Shown piece by piece: positions 1 to 9,313 of a stretch of DNA of 64,000 nucleotides. Below the pieces are notes generated by a model that saw only the letters and a program-made list of their open reading frames with translations, ran no database searches and was not told the DNA's origin. Position numbers and translations under genes: made by a program. Each line of letters starts with the position of its first letter. The first letter of the stretch is position 1. Origin of the DNA: Caryophanales bacterium UBA2289 (GTDB lineage: Bacteria > Bacillota_I > Bacilli_A > Izemoplasmatales > Hujiaoplasmataceae); assembly GCA_002345505.1 (NCBI GenBank), contig DDWJ01000018.1, forward strand, positions 15,535 through 79,534, in the 5' to 3' direction.

Positions 1-353
1 GCGGAGTTAATACAATATCTTAAACTTCCATTTGGTCCATCATCAAACACATGACCCAGATGACTATCGGCATCTTTTGATCTTACTTCAGTTCTTATCA
101 TTCCAAAAGAAAAATCATATTTTGTTTTAACCACTTCATCTTTTACTGGTTTTGTAAATGAAGGCCAACCGCAGTGAGAGTTAAACTTTTCTTTGGAAGA
201 AAAAAGTACTTCTTTGGAAACTATATCAACGTATATTCCGTCTCTAAACTCTGCGTCATATTCATTATCAAAAGGTTTTTCTGTACCTTTTTCTTGGGTT
301 ACATGATATTGCAGCTTAGTTAGCTTCTTTATATTTTCATCATATTTTCCCAT
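1..353 (-). CDS. msrB: peptide-methionine (R)-S-oxide reductase MsrB, cut by window edge
   Basis: Reduces methionine-R-sulfoxide in oxidised proteins. Translating the minus strand from the ATG at 353 gives a protein starting [20 protein letters not shown], then the family blocks [21 protein letters not shown] and [12 protein letters not shown], and ending at the window edge in RYCINSA, which carries the catalytic Cys. The C-terminal residues are missing because the gene runs off the window, not because it is broken. The start is 9 nt after the stop of the upstream Ldh_2 gene on the same strand, so the two may be co-transcribed. The zinc-type CxxC pairs of some MsrB proteins are not seen. The assignment is secure from the motifs. 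Confidence 0.93.
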   Translation of the reverse strand, partial: MGKYDENIKKLTKLQYHVTQEKGTEKPFDNEYDAEFRDGIYVDIVSKEVLFSSKEKFNSHCGWPSFTKPVKDEVVKTKYDFSFGMIRTEVRSKDADSHLGHVFDDGPNGSLRYCINS

Positions 354-362
354 TTTTCTATT

Positions 363-1466
363 TTAAAAAGGCAGTTTCTTTTCTAAACCAAGCATTTCAT
401 TTACTTTTTTAATATCTTCTTTACATGCTTCGTTTAGAGGAACTCCTTTTTCCTTTCTCTCCTGCCAGATTAAGTATTCTTTTTCTCCAGCAGTATAGAT
501 TTTTTCTTCTCCAGGTGCTTTCTCACTATTTCTAATTTCTCTCAATATATCTCCAGCTGTTTTCTTAAAACTTTCTAATCCCATAAATGCTTCTGTATCA
601 ATAGCAATAAAGAAGTGTCCTAGATGATAAGGAGATAGTTTTCCGGATTCATCTTTACCACTCAACATTCTAAGAAAACTACCTGCTTGCAATGCAGCAC
701 TAAGTATTTCTACTACCGTTGCGTACCCATATCCTTTGTAGCCTGCCAATTCTTCGCCAATGCCTCCGAGAGGGGCTAAAGCAGCTTCATTATTTACAAG
801 ATCTTTCAAAATTTGTTTAGAATCAGTTTTTGCTAATCCGTCTCTACCAACAACCATTCCTTTAGGTGTATCTTTACCTATTTTAGCGAAATATTCAATT
901 TTACCTCTTTGAGTTATACTGGTTGCACAATCTAGTACAAAAGGAAATTCTTCATCAGTAGGGATACCAAAAGTCAAAGGATTAGTACCTAACATATTTT
1001 CAACTCCAAATGTAGGAGCTATTGATGGTCTAGCATTAGTTCCTGTAATTCCAATCATACCAGCATCACTAGCCATAGTTGCGTAATAACCAGCAATACC
1101 ATAGTGCGTTGAGTTTCTAACCGCTACCATCCCCATGCCATACTTCTTGGCCTTTTCTATAGCTAGTTTCATTGCCTTATAACTAGCAACCATACCCATA
1201 CCATCGTTTGCATCAAAGACAGCTGTTGTTGGTGTTTCTCTTAATATATCTATTTTTGTAACTGGTTTTTGAATTCCTGCATTAATACGATCTATATAAA
1301 TAGGTTTAAAGCGATTGACCCCATGACTTTCGATTCCTCTTCTATCGCTTTCCATTAATACATCCGCGCATATTTTAGCATCTTCTTCAGGGACACCAAT
1401 CTTTTTAAAAGCACTTATCATAAAATCTTCTATAAAATCCCAACTTACGTATGTTCTATCTTCCAT
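363..1466 (-). CDS. Ldh_2-family malate/L-lactate/sulfolactate-type dehydrogenase
   Basis: NAD(P)-dependent 2-hydroxyacid dehydrogenase of the Ldh_2 (YlbC/ComC) fold, unrelated to the classical LDH at 57.8 kb. Visible family blocks are the N-terminal SDRRGIESHGVNRF, the NSTHYGIAGYYA block with the conserved His, the GTNPLTFGIP segment and GIGEELAGYKGYG near residue 235. Its 367 residues are normal for the family. The ATG at 1466 is preceded by an AGGAGA-type ribosome site. Members use malate, lactate, ureidoglycolate or sulfolactate, and sequence alone does not decide the substrate here. It is the first gene of a probable two-gene unit with msrB and is divergent from the M29 peptidase. Confidence 0.88.
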   Translation of the reverse strand: MEDRTYVSWDFIEDFMISAFKKIGVPEEDAKICADVLMESDRRGIESHGVNRFKPIYIDRINAGIQKPVTKIDILRETPTTAVFDANDGMGMVASYKAMKLAIEKAKKYGMGMVAVRNSTHYGIAGYYATMASDAGMIGITGTNARPSIAPTFGVENMLGTNPLTFGIPTDEEFPFVLDCATSITQRGKIEYFAKIGKDTPKGMVVGRDGLAKTDSKQILKDLVNNEAALAPLGGIGEELAGYKGYGYATVVEILSAALQAGSFLRMLSGKDESGKLSPYHLGHFFIAIDTEAFMGLESFKKTAGDILREIRNSEKAPGEEKIYTAGEKEYLIWQERKEKGVPLNEACKEDIKKVNEMLGLEKKLPF

Positions 1467-1636
1467 AATAATCTCTCCTATTTATTGACTTGTTTCTCTA
1501 TTTATTTAAATTATACCATAAAAAATATTTTTATACACATTGACCAAATGACTATTCAAAGTTAAACAATTCTTTTATTATTTTATAATTACATGTTATA
1601 ATTAAATTTAGAGTTAATTAGAAAGGATATAATAAA
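1467..1636. promoter_or_regulatory. divergent promoter region, Ldh_2 gene / M29 peptidase
   Basis: A 170-bp AT-rich spacer between divergent genes. On the plus strand TATAAT-like hexamers are visible near 1580-1610, and AGAAAGGA sits just before the ATG at 1637. On the minus strand a good Shine-Dalgarno (AGGAGA) precedes the ATG at 1466. No clear operator is seen. Confidence 0.4.
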
Positions 1637-2872
1637 ATGCCAAAGGAAATTTTAGTTGAAAAATTAGCTAATTTAGCTGTAAAAATTGGTGCCAATGTTC
1701 AAAAAGACCAAATCGTTGTTGTGAACGCACCTGTCGAAGCAGCTGATATAGCAAGAAAAGTAGTTAAAAACGCTTATGAAGCTGGAGCAAAAAAAGTTGT
1801 AATCAATTGGAGAGATGAACTATCTGGTCGTTATTCATATGAATATGAAACTATTGAAACACTATCTGATATTCCTCAATATTCAATTGATAGAATGAGA
1901 TACTTTGTTGATAATGGCGCTTGTGTTGTTTCAATCGTATCGCCAATACCTGGAGCTAACAAAGGTGTTGATCCAAGCAAAATACAAGCAGCTGGCATAG
2001 CATCTAGTAAAGCATTAGGCTTCTACCGTGAACATATGATGGGTAATCGTAGTCAATGGTCTATAATTGCTGCATCTAATCCAGTATGGGCAAAGAAAGT
2101 ATTCCCTGATATGGATGAAGCTGAGGCTGAAGAAGCTCTATGGGACGCAATTTTTAAAGCGTCAAGAGTTAACGAAGATACAGATCCAATTGAAGAATGG
2201 AACAAACATAACAAATCATTAATCGATCACAATAAGATTCTTAATGATTATCAATTTGAAACTCTACATTTCACTAACTCATTAGGAACTGATTTAACAA
2301 TCAAATTGGTAGATAATCATGTATGGTCAGGTGGTCAAGAAAAAGCAACAACTGGAGTTGTCTTCAATCCTAACATTCCTACGGAAGAAAACTTTACAAT
2401 GCCTCACAAATATGGTGTAAACGGTAAAGTTGTCGCTACTAAGCCTTTAGATTATCAAGGAAATCTTATTGAAGATTTTTGGATAGAGTTCAAAGATGGA
2501 AAAGTAGTGAATTATGATGCCAAAAAAGAAAAATCAACGCTTAAAAATCTAATAGAATTTGATGAAGGAAGTTCTTATCTTGGTGAAGTAGCTTTAATTA
2601 GTCATAACTCTCCTATATCACAAGCAAATATTCTTTTCTTTAATACTTTGTTTGATGAAAATGCATCTTGCCATTTAGCGCTAGGAAGAGCTTACCCAAT
2701 GAACATTAAGGGCGGTACTTCTATGGATATTAAAGAATTAGAGAAATATGGATACAATAACTCAATGTCACACTCTGACTTCATGTTCGGTAGTGAAGAC
2801 ATGAATATTGTTGGTGTTAAAAAAGACGGTACAAAAGTTCAAATTTTTAAAGATGGTAACTTCGTAATTTAA
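1637..2872 (+). CDS. aminopeptidase, M29 family (AmpS/PepS/aminopeptidase T type)
   Basis: Cytoplasmic metallo-aminopeptidase that releases N-terminal residues from peptides. The 411-residue length is typical. It starts LVEKLANLAVKIGANVQKDQ, has the conserved NPNIPTEENFTMPHKYGVNG segment (metal-ligand Glu and His), GSSYLGEVALI, the Asn/Cys-rich FNTLFDENASCHLALG block, and a C-terminal HSDFMFGSEDMNI with further ligands. No signal peptide is present. It is a single-gene unit with its own promoter and a perfect palindromic terminator 10 nt after the stop. It fits a peptide-fermenting or peptide-scavenging physiology, as does the PepC gene at 17.3 kb. Confidence 0.93.
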   Translation: MPKEILVEKLANLAVKIGANVQKDQIVVVNAPVEAADIARKVVKNAYEAGAKKVVINWRDELSGRYSYEYETIETLSDIPQYSIDRMRYFVDNGACVVSIVSPIPGANKGVDPSKIQAAGIASSKALGFYREHMMGNRSQWSIIAASNPVWAKKVFPDMDEAEAEEALWDAIFKASRVNEDTDPIEEWNKHNKSLIDHNKILNDYQFETLHFTNSLGTDLTIKLVDNHVWSGGQEKATTGVVFNPNIPTEENFTMPHKYGVNGKVVATKPLDYQGNLIEDFWIEFKDGKVVNYDAKKEKSTLKNLIEFDEGSSYLGEVALISHNSPISQANILFFNTLFDENASCHLALGRAYPMNIKGGTSMDIKELEKYGYNNSMSHSDFMFGSEDMNIVGVKKDGTKVQIFKDGNFVI

Positions 2873-2882
2873 TAATTAAGAT

Positions 2883-2918
2883 AAAGACCGCTAAATTTAG
2901 CGGTCTTTTATTTTTTTA
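2883..2918 (+). terminator. rho-independent terminator after M29 peptidase
   Basis: A 26-nt perfect palindrome around GACCGCTAAATTTAGCGGTC (2883-2908) followed by a T-rich run. Confidence 0.85.
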
Positions 2919-3026
2919 TATTGCTAAACTCCCCCAAAAAGAAATTAAAACAAAATTTTAACTTTTACAAATATTATATTGACATAATATGCAAATTTTT
3001 CTATAATTGTTAAGAAGGTGCAGAAA

Positions 3027-4205
3027 ATGAAAATAGAAAAAATTGCTTACAATATTTACTACATGACTAACATCTCTTTTTCGATTTATGAAGATAACAA
3101 AAAAATTTATGAAACTAATTATCCCGTTTTACCGGAAATATTCGTAAATGATATTAATCTTCAAAAGCAAACCATTGTAGATAATCATAAAGATTCTAAA
3201 ATTCTTAGAATCCAAGATAATTATGGTTTCGCTTTTTTATGTTTTTATATATCTAATAGAAATATTCTTTTTGGGCCTTTTTTAATTAATGATGATTATG
3301 AACATCATATTGACCAAGTTATCTTAAACTATCGATTTATCAATGAAGAAGCTAGGATGGTTGAGAATTTTTATAATACTTTAAAAATTCTTTCCGACCT
3401 CCAACAAAATATGGTTACTAGCATCATTTTAAATCATGCAGATTTTGATCTTGACTCAATAAAAATTTATAATGTACAGCTCAAAAAATTTAACAATATT
3501 AATACTGATGAAACAACTTCAATAAATTATAACGCAAAACATATTGAAAACAGCAACATTATTGAGGAAACTTTACTTAACATTGTAAGAAACGGTGATG
3601 TAGAATCTGCTAATACAATGGACTTTCAACAATTATCAGCGCAGCATTTAATCTATCGAAACAATTCATTTACCAATATGAAAACAAGTTTAATGATTTT
3701 TGATGCATTGTGTAATAGAGAAGCCATAAAAGCCGGTATCGATCAAATGTTAGCTTATAAAATATCTAATAACTTAAAGTTTTATATTAATAAAATCAGC
3801 GTTTCAAGCGAGATTAGATCTGTTGCTCATAAAATCCTTACAACCTATGCAAAAGCTGTAAAAGAATACACATTAGGCAACTATAGCAGTAACATAAGAA
3901 AGATTATCTTATATATTAGAAAGAATCTTACAAATAGAATATCACTTGATGATATCGCAAAAGAGCTTTTCATAACCAAAGAACATCTATCAAGATTATT
4001 CAAAAAAGAAATGGGAGTAACTATTTCTGAGTACATTATCAATACTAAAATTGCTGAAGCAAAAACCCTTTTAAAGCAAACTGATTACAATATACTAGAT
4101 ATTGCAGTATTGCTAAATTTTGCTAATAGTTCGCACTTTTCAAATTCTTTTAAGAAAGTAACTGGCTTTTCCCCAAGCGATTATCGAAAAATACCTAACG
4201 AATAA
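3027..4205 (+). CDS. AraC-family transcriptional regulator
   Basis: The C-terminal 100 residues are a classic double helix-turn-helix: ISLDDIAKELFITKEHLSRL, then FKKEMGVTISEYI, and the signature of the second HTH ILDIAVLLNFANSSHFSNSF followed by FKKVTGFSPSDYR. The N-terminal 280 residues match no ligand domain I recognise and have no membrane segment, so it is a soluble one-component regulator. A GTG at 3018 in the same frame lies inside the Shine-Dalgarno AGAAGGTG, so the ATG at 3027 (spacing about 6) is chosen, giving 392 residues. It is a lone gene and its targets are not evident. The stop codon lies in the loop of its terminator hairpin. Confidence 0.87.
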   Translation: MKIEKIAYNIYYMTNISFSIYEDNKKIYETNYPVLPEIFVNDINLQKQTIVDNHKDSKILRIQDNYGFAFLCFYISNRNILFGPFLINDDYEHHIDQVILNYRFINEEARMVENFYNTLKILSDLQQNMVTSIILNHADFDLDSIKIYNVQLKKFNNINTDETTSINYNAKHIENSNIIEETLLNIVRNGDVESANTMDFQQLSAQHLIYRNNSFTNMKTSLMIFDALCNREAIKAGIDQMLAYKISNNLKFYINKISVSSEIRSVAHKILTTYAKAVKEYTLGNYSSNIRKIILYIRKNLTNRISLDDIAKELFITKEHLSRLFKKEMGVTISEYIINTKIAEAKTLLKQTDYNILDIAVLLNFANSSHFSNSFKKVTGFSPSDYRKIPNE

Positions 4206-4219
4206 ATCGTTAGGTTTTT
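4194..4219 (+). terminator. terminator overlapping the araC-type gene stop
   Basis: CCTAACGA (4194-4201) pairs with TCGTTAGG (4207-4214), followed by TTTTT. The stop codon is in the loop. Confidence 0.8.
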
Positions 4220-4276
4220 AATTACTGAAAATATGATAAAATATAGTTATAAATTTTTTCTAAAGAGGTGTGCTAG

Positions 4277-5452
4277 ATGAATAAGAAATTAAGAACTGTT
4301 GTCGTTATAGTTGTAGTTTTAGTTGCAATTTTTGTTGCTGTAGATAATTATCTAGGAACAAAAATCGTAGCTAAACTTATTGACCACCAAGCTCCAATCA
4401 TTAATACAGAACAATTAAGAGATAAGCATTTAATCGATCGAGATTATGATTATAGCGTTATTTCATGTGCCGATAACTACGATGAGGTGTGTGAAGTTGT
4501 TATATCGAATGAAATTGATGTAACTGTGCTTGGAGAACAAACCTTTAAGATTAAAGCTACCGATGAAGCAGGAAATGTTTCTGAAATCAATTATACTGTT
4601 GAAATTATCGAAAACATTGATGGATCAATGTATATACCGAGTGGTTATTACGATTCCATTGATGGTTTAGAAGGAGAACTATTAAAAGCAGCTTTAAACG
4701 ATATTATAACTGGTCACACTGAATATCCCTATACCGATGACGAAACAGATGTGTGGGATCTTTTAAAAATAATTGATGAGGATCCAAACAATCCCGATAA
4801 TGTATTATTATTCTACTCAGACCTATCATGGTATAAGGATTGTCAAGACACAACAACTCCACCAGACTTCTGTGAAATGGAAGTCGAAGGTGAAATGGAA
4901 ACCATTGAGTGGAACCGAGAACATGTGTGGTCAAAATCTAGAGGAGATTTCGAAATAAAAGAAGGAACTACTACTGTTTTAGCCATGGGAGCCCATACCG
5001 ATTTACATCATTTGGTACCTGAAGAAAGAACAATGAACTCAATTAAAAACAATCGAATGTTTGAAGACTGTAACGATGGTGACGATACTTCTGTAGAACA
5101 TGTAGGATACGGAAACTATACTTGTAACGAATGGGATTTTGAACCTAGAGATGAAGTAAAAGGTGATGTGGCAAGAATGTTATTCTATATGGCAATTCGC
5201 TATGAAGGCGAAGAGGGTGATATGGTTGATTTAGAGTTAGTAAATAATCCTGATTCTGACAGATTATCAAAACTACCTCTATATGGAGACTTAGATGACT
5301 TATTAAGATGGCATGAAGAAGATCCTGTTTCTGAACGTGAAATCCTCAGAAACCAACTTATCTATACTTACCAAAATAATCGCAACCCATTTGTTGATAT
5401 GCCAGATTTAGTCCCATTGATTTGGGGTAGACCAGAAGATTATATAAACTAA
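4277..5452 (+). CDS. secreted Endonuclease I-family nuclease with Ig-like domain
   Basis: Probable extracellular, non-specific DNA/RNA endonuclease for using environmental nucleic acid. Residues 8-22 are one hydrophobic segment with no lipobox, so it is secreted or signal-anchored. Residues about 40-110 form an Ig/cadherin-like module ending TDEAGNVSEINYTVEI. The C-terminal two thirds is Endonuclease I (PF04231 type): IEWNREHVWSKS, then GAHTDLHHLVPEERTMNSIK with catalytic and metal-binding His/Asn, and FEPRDEVKGDVARMLFYMAI. Several Cys pairs (CADNYDEVC, CQD...FCEM) suggest disulfides outside the cell. Single-gene unit with a bidirectional terminator. Strong call for the catalytic domain. Confidence 0.92.
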   Translation: MNKKLRTVVVIVVVLVAIFVAVDNYLGTKIVAKLIDHQAPIINTEQLRDKHLIDRDYDYSVISCADNYDEVCEVVISNEIDVTVLGEQTFKIKATDEAGNVSEINYTVEIIENIDGSMYIPSGYYDSIDGLEGELLKAALNDIITGHTEYPYTDDETDVWDLLKIIDEDPNNPDNVLLFYSDLSWYKDCQDTTTPPDFCEMEVEGEMETIEWNREHVWSKSRGDFEIKEGTTTVLAMGAHTDLHHLVPEERTMNSIKNNRMFEDCNDGDDTSVEHVGYGNYTCNEWDFEPRDEVKGDVARMLFYMAIRYEGEEGDMVDLELVNNPDSDRLSKLPLYGDLDDLLRWHEEDPVSEREILRNQLIYTYQNNRNPFVDMPDLVPLIWGRPEDYIN

Positions 5453-5454
5453 AA

Positions 5455-5490
5455 AAAGCTAGTAAACATTATCGTTTACTAGCTTTCTTT
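5455..5490. terminator. bidirectional terminator, nuclease / bL25
   Basis: AAAGCTAGTAAAC (5455-5467) pairs with GTTTACTAGCTTT (5474-5486), with A and T tracts on either side. It serves both convergent genes. Confidence 0.85.
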
Positions 5491-5497
5491 ATAGACT

Positions 5498-6130
5498 CTA
5501 TTCTTTATCTTTAGATTTTTCTTTATCTTTGTCTTTTTCTGTAATAACTTCTACATCCATTGCGTCTTTAACTTCTTCAGGTTCTTCGTCCTCTTCTTCA
5601 ACATACTTAGTTTCACTAACAATTAAAACTGTCTTTTCATGTTCATCAAGAACTGTAATGCCTTCTGGAACAGTTAAATCTTCCACGGTTACTGAGTCGC
5701 CAATCTCAAGGTTTGAAACATCTAAGTCAATGTGATTGACTCCGCTGCCAATACCATACTCGACTTCAATACTATCAGTTACCAATTGAACGATAACTCC
5801 AGGTTTTTCAATTTTTTCTTTACCAATTAAATGAATAGGTAAATGAGAACGGATTAGGTCTCCTTCCATAACCTTCAATAATTTAACATTAAGGAATAAA
5901 TTATGGTTTAGGTGGTGTCTTTGTACATCTTTGATATATACATTATGTTTCTTTCTACCTAACTTTACTTCGAAAGTTTGAGTCAAACCGAAATTTCTAA
6001 AAGCTTCTTTAAATTCTTTTTCATCAATTTGAATCGCTTCCGGTTCAATAGTTTTACCAAAAATAACTCCCGGCACTTTATTACTTTCTCTGACTGATTT
6101 CAATGATTCAGTTCTTTTTTCTAATTTCAT
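5498..6130 (-). CDS. rplY: large ribosomal subunit protein bL25 (Ctc/TL5 form)
   Basis: 5S rRNA-binding ribosomal protein of the long, two-domain general-stress type. The N-terminal L25 domain (about residues 1-90) shows the ESNKVPGVIFGK opening and YIKDVQRHHLNHNLFLNVKL. The C-terminal TL5 beta domain contains VNHIDLDVSNLEIGDSVTVE. A 35-residue Glu/Asp/Lys-rich tail (EEEDEEPEE, then alternating Lys/Asp/Glu) is longer than usual. The ATG at 6130 has an AGGAG-type site upstream. Single-gene unit, convergent with the nuclease and sharing its terminator. Confidence 0.95.
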   Translation of the reverse strand: MKLEKRTESLKSVRESNKVPGVIFGKTIEPEAIQIDEKEFKEAFRNFGLTQTFEVKLGRKKHNVYIKDVQRHHLNHNLFLNVKLLKVMEGDLIRSHLPIHLIGKEKIEKPGVIVQLVTDSIEVEYGIGSGVNHIDLDVSNLEIGDSVTVEDLTVPEGITVLDEHEKTVLIVSETKYVEEEDEEPEEVKDAMDVEVITEKDKDKEKSKDKE

Positions 6131-6201
6131 AAATAAGCTCCTTTCAAATTTATATCATATCTATTATACCATATTAGGGTGTTTTTTTAAGTATGTAGGA
6201 C

Positions 6202-8616
6202 TTATTTTGTTTTTTTGATTTTTCTCTCTAATCTGAATTTTTTATATCCTTTAAAGAACTTGCCGTTAAACATCATAATTAATCCATCAAGTTGTCCGTG
6301 ACTTATTATCCCGCCAGACATTCTCGCTAACCCTCGCAAAGGCAAATGTAAAATACCCATTATTAAAAAGTTCGCTTTCTCACGATTGTGAGTAAACTTG
6401 TAGTATTTAATTAAGAATTTTATACCAAAATACAATAATCTACCAGTAAATCCTCTAGAATATTTCAAATAAGAAACTGTGGTATTGTAATGTACATGCA
6501 AACGATTTTTCTTGTAAAAAGATGTTTTTGGATTTGGAAGATCTTTTTCGTACAATATCGCAAACTCTTTTGAATCAATACTTAAAATGTTTCCGTTATA
6601 ATATGATGGTAATATTGATTTATCAAGTTTAGGTTTTAGATTGACTCCACTTTTATGTAAACTTGCTTTTAAATGAATATCACTGGAAGATGAACCAATC
6701 AATATTTCATAATCTAAGTCTTCAATGACCCAAGCTTTAGATTCGTTATCAAATATCTTAAAAGCATCATCTTCTAAAATAATATTAACTGTCTTTATCT
6801 CTTGAGGTTGTAATTCGATCTTAACAAATGATTTTAATTCCTTCAATGGTCTAAATACTTTTGAATCAAGAGCTCTAACATAAATTTGAGCTATTTCTTT
6901 TCCTTTAATATCACCAATATTTTTAATCTTAAATGATATTTTATCTTCCAATATTTTTAAATCACTATAGAAAAATTTTGTATAAGACAATCCGTATCCA
7001 AACGGGTATTTTACTCTCGTATTATTGGTGTCAAAGTATCTATATCCAACAAAAATGCTTTCTCTATACTCCGATGTTTCTTCTTTACCTGGAAAGTAGG
7101 GAGAACTAGGATAGTCAGAATGTTTGATAGCATAAGTTTCGGAGAGTTTGCCACTAGGATTTTCAATTCCCGTCAAAATTTTTAATGTCGCTCTAGCCCC
7201 AGCTTGTCCGCTTAAAGAAGTATGCAAGATTGCATCAACTTGATTTGACCAAGGCATTTCAATGGCACTTCCACATGATAAAATTACAACTATTTTTCTA
7301 TTCAATTTTAGTAGTTCATCCAGTAAAACAAGTTGATTTTTTGGCAATGACATATGAGTTCTATCAATACCTTCAGCTTCACTATATTCATCTAAAGCTA
7401 GATACAGTAAAATCACATCTGAATGTTTAGCAAGGTTAACTGCCTTATCAATTAGTCTGTTATTTTTTTTGCCGTATCTTTCAAATCCGGGTTCATACCC
7501 TATATATTTCAAATCAAACTGTTCAATTAACGATATTGTATCGTCTACTTTCAATGGATTAACAATTGACGATCCTGCGCCTTGATATCTAGGCTTTTTT
7601 GCGAAATCTCCAATAATGGCTACTTTTTGATCATTACTTAAAGGCAGGATATTATTTTCGTTTTTTAATAAAACAATTGATTCTAACGCTACTTTTTCGG
7701 CAAAAACATGATGCTCTTCAATATCAAAACTTTCCTCAACAGAATTTATTTCCGAAGTATCAAATATTAGAGTTAACAATTGGTCTAAATTTTCATCCAA
7801 TACTCTTTCATCAATTAAACCGGATTTAATTGCTTCAACTATTTGAACATTGGTTTCTCCAGAAGTTGATGGCATCTCTAATGAATTTCCAGCTAATAAT
7901 CCTTTTACACGGTCATTTGATCCACCCCAATCAGTTACAACCACGCCTTGATAATTCCATTCATCTCTAAGAATATCTTTCATTAGATGGATATTTTCAT
8001 TAGTGTAGTCTCCATTAAGACGGTTATAAGAAGACATTAAACATTTTAAACCGCTTTCTTTAATTCCAATTTCAAATGGTTTTAAATAGATTTCTCTTAA
8101 TGCTCTCTCATCTATAACTGATTCAACAACCATTCTCCTATACTCTTGATTATTAGCAGCAAAGTGTTTTAAACAAGCAGATACTCCATTTGCTTGAATA
8201 CCTCTAATATAAGCAGCCGAAAATTTTCCAGCAAGCAAAGGGTCTTCACTGAAATATTCAAAGTTTCGTCCACAAAGTGGATTTCTTTTTATATTCGTTC
8301 CAGGACCTAATAGCACATTAACATTTTGTACTCTAGCTTCTTTTCCTAAGTGCTTTCCAAGTTCTTCAGCCAACTCCAAATTCCAACTGTTAGCTACTGT
8401 GGCAGCTGTTGGATAACATGTTGCAGGAATGCTTTCGTTCAGACCGGCATGGTCAGGTGAATCCTTTTGTTTTCTAATACCATGCGGACCATCAGACAAG
8501 AAAATACTTGGTATACCCAGTCTTTCTAAACTTGCAGTAGTCCAAAAATCTTTACCCGACATGAAACTTGCTTTTTCTTCAAGTGTCATCTTCTCAATGA
8601 GGCTTCTATATTTCAT
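6202..8616 (-). CDS. glycoside hydrolase family 3 beta-glucosidase-like enzyme
   Basis: Hydrolyses beta-linked sugars from non-reducing ends. No signal peptide is present, so it is probably cytoplasmic. Residues 1-280 form the GH3 TIM barrel: FLSDGPHGIR, GPGTNIKRNPLCGRNFEYFS, CLKHFAANNQEYRR and the nucleophile block GVVVTDWGGSND. Residues about 300-520 form the alpha/beta sandwich (GAGSSIVNP, GIDRTHMSLP). Next comes VKYPFGYGLSYTKF and a fibronectin III-like domain ending near residue 660. The last 140 residues are basic and hydrophobic and are not part of a standard GH3 enzyme. That unusual tail could give membrane or partner binding. Single-gene unit with no visible sugar transporter nearby. 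Confidence 0.92.
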   Translation of the reverse strand: MKYRSLIEKMTLEEKASFMSGKDFWTTASLERLGIPSIFLSDGPHGIRKQKDSPDHAGLNESIPATCYPTAATVANSWNLELAEELGKHLGKEARVQNVNVLLGPGTNIKRNPLCGRNFEYFSEDPLLAGKFSAAYIRGIQANGVSACLKHFAANNQEYRRMVVESVIDERALREIYLKPFEIGIKESGLKCLMSSYNRLNGDYTNENIHLMKDILRDEWNYQGVVVTDWGGSNDRVKGLLAGNSLEMPSTSGETNVQIVEAIKSGLIDERVLDENLDQLLTLIFDTSEINSVEESFDIEEHHVFAEKVALESIVLLKNENNILPLSNDQKVAIIGDFAKKPRYQGAGSSIVNPLKVDDTISLIEQFDLKYIGYEPGFERYGKKNNRLIDKAVNLAKHSDVILLYLALDEYSEAEGIDRTHMSLPKNQLVLLDELLKLNRKIVVILSCGSAIEMPWSNQVDAILHTSLSGQAGARATLKILTGIENPSGKLSETYAIKHSDYPSSPYFPGKEETSEYRESIFVGYRYFDTNNTRVKYPFGYGLSYTKFFYSDLKILEDKISFKIKNIGDIKGKEIAQIYVRALDSKVFRPLKELKSFVKIELQPQEIKTVNIILEDDAFKIFDNESKAWVIEDLDYEILIGSSSSDIHLKASLHKSGVNLKPKLDKSILPSYYNGNILSIDSKEFAILYEKDLPNPKTSFYKKNRLHVHYNTTVSYLKYSRGFTGRLLYFGIKFLIKYYKFTHNREKANFLIMGILHLPLRGLARMSGGIISHGQLDGLIMMFNGKFFKGYKKFRLERKIKKTK

Positions 8617-8692
8617 ACTTTAGCTCCTTATTAAACATATTTTACAGATTTCATTTTATATTATCACACTAAATTAAACAAGCAAGAAAAAG

Positions 8693-8718
8693 AAAAACCT
8701 ATCGGTTGATAGGTTTTT
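8693..8718 (-). terminator. terminator of the mhq-like operon
   Basis: AAAAACCTATC (8693-8703) pairs with GATAGGTTTTT (8708-8718). The minus-strand product ends in a T-rich run and overlaps the stop of the hydrolase gene. Confidence 0.75.
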
Positions 8719-9313
8719 ATAATTTATTATACCATTTCTTTATTTCGTTTAGTTCAGGTAAAGAAATACTATGACCTTCGCTAAAACTTAGGTGAGTTAC
8801 TTTTCCACCTGATTCCTGCAAAATATTGACTAATTCGGCAATTTCTTTATTTGTAACTAACGAATCATTAATTCCTGATGTAATTAATATATTATTGCTA
8901 TTTTGATTTACGACTGGAAAGTTTTTAATCGGAACCATTGGGTGCATTAATACCGCAGCATGAGAAATCTTGCCAAAGTGATATAACATTGAAGCTAATA
9001 TATTAGCCCCGTTAGAATAACCGATTATTATCATTTCCTGTTTATCTAAATTGTTTTGTAAGATAAAGTCATTGATAAAATCATATAAATCTTTTGTTTC
9101 CTCAATCAAATTGTCAGTATCGAATATTCCGGGACGAATTCTTCTGAAAAAGCGATTTAAGCCATTCTCGTTGATATTGCCTTTTACCCCCAAAACAGAA
9201 GCGTTTTCATCAATATATTTTGCTAAATCAACTAGACTTCTTTCATCGCCTCCTGTCCCATGGAGCAATACCAATAATCTTGAGTTTGTACCTTTTATAA
9301 AGATATTTTTCAT
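8717..9313 (-). CDS. MhqD-like carboxylesterase (alpha/beta hydrolase)
   Basis: Small serine hydrolase. The 198 residues show the oxyanion-hole motif LLVLLHGTGGDERSL, the nucleophile elbow IIGYSNGAN, the acid in TSGINDSLV and the His in FSEGHSISL. Gene order dioxygenase-MarR-hydrolase, with 4-8 nt overlaps, mirrors the quinone/electrophile-stress genes of Bacillus subtilis, where MhqD is a carboxylesterase controlled by MhqR. I infer the same role here: processing of ring-cleavage or thiol-adduct products of quinones. It is the last gene of a three-gene operon. Without the context it would only be called a phospholipase/carboxylesterase-like hydrolase. Confidence 0.8.
   Translation of the reverse strand: MKNIFIKGTNSRLLVLLHGTGGDERSLVDLAKYIDENASVLGVKGNINENGLNRFFRRIRPGIFDTDNLIEETKDLYDFINDFILQNNLDKQEMIIIGYSNGANILASMLYHFGKISHAAVLMHPMVPIKNFPVVNQNSNNILITSGINDSLVTNKEIAELVNILQESGGKVTHLSFSEGHSISLPELNEIKKWYNKL

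Noticed and set aside
8429..8623. Small plus-strand frames over the GH3 gene and other large genes
   Set aside because: They are shadows of strongly supported genes on the opposite strand with no ribosome sites.
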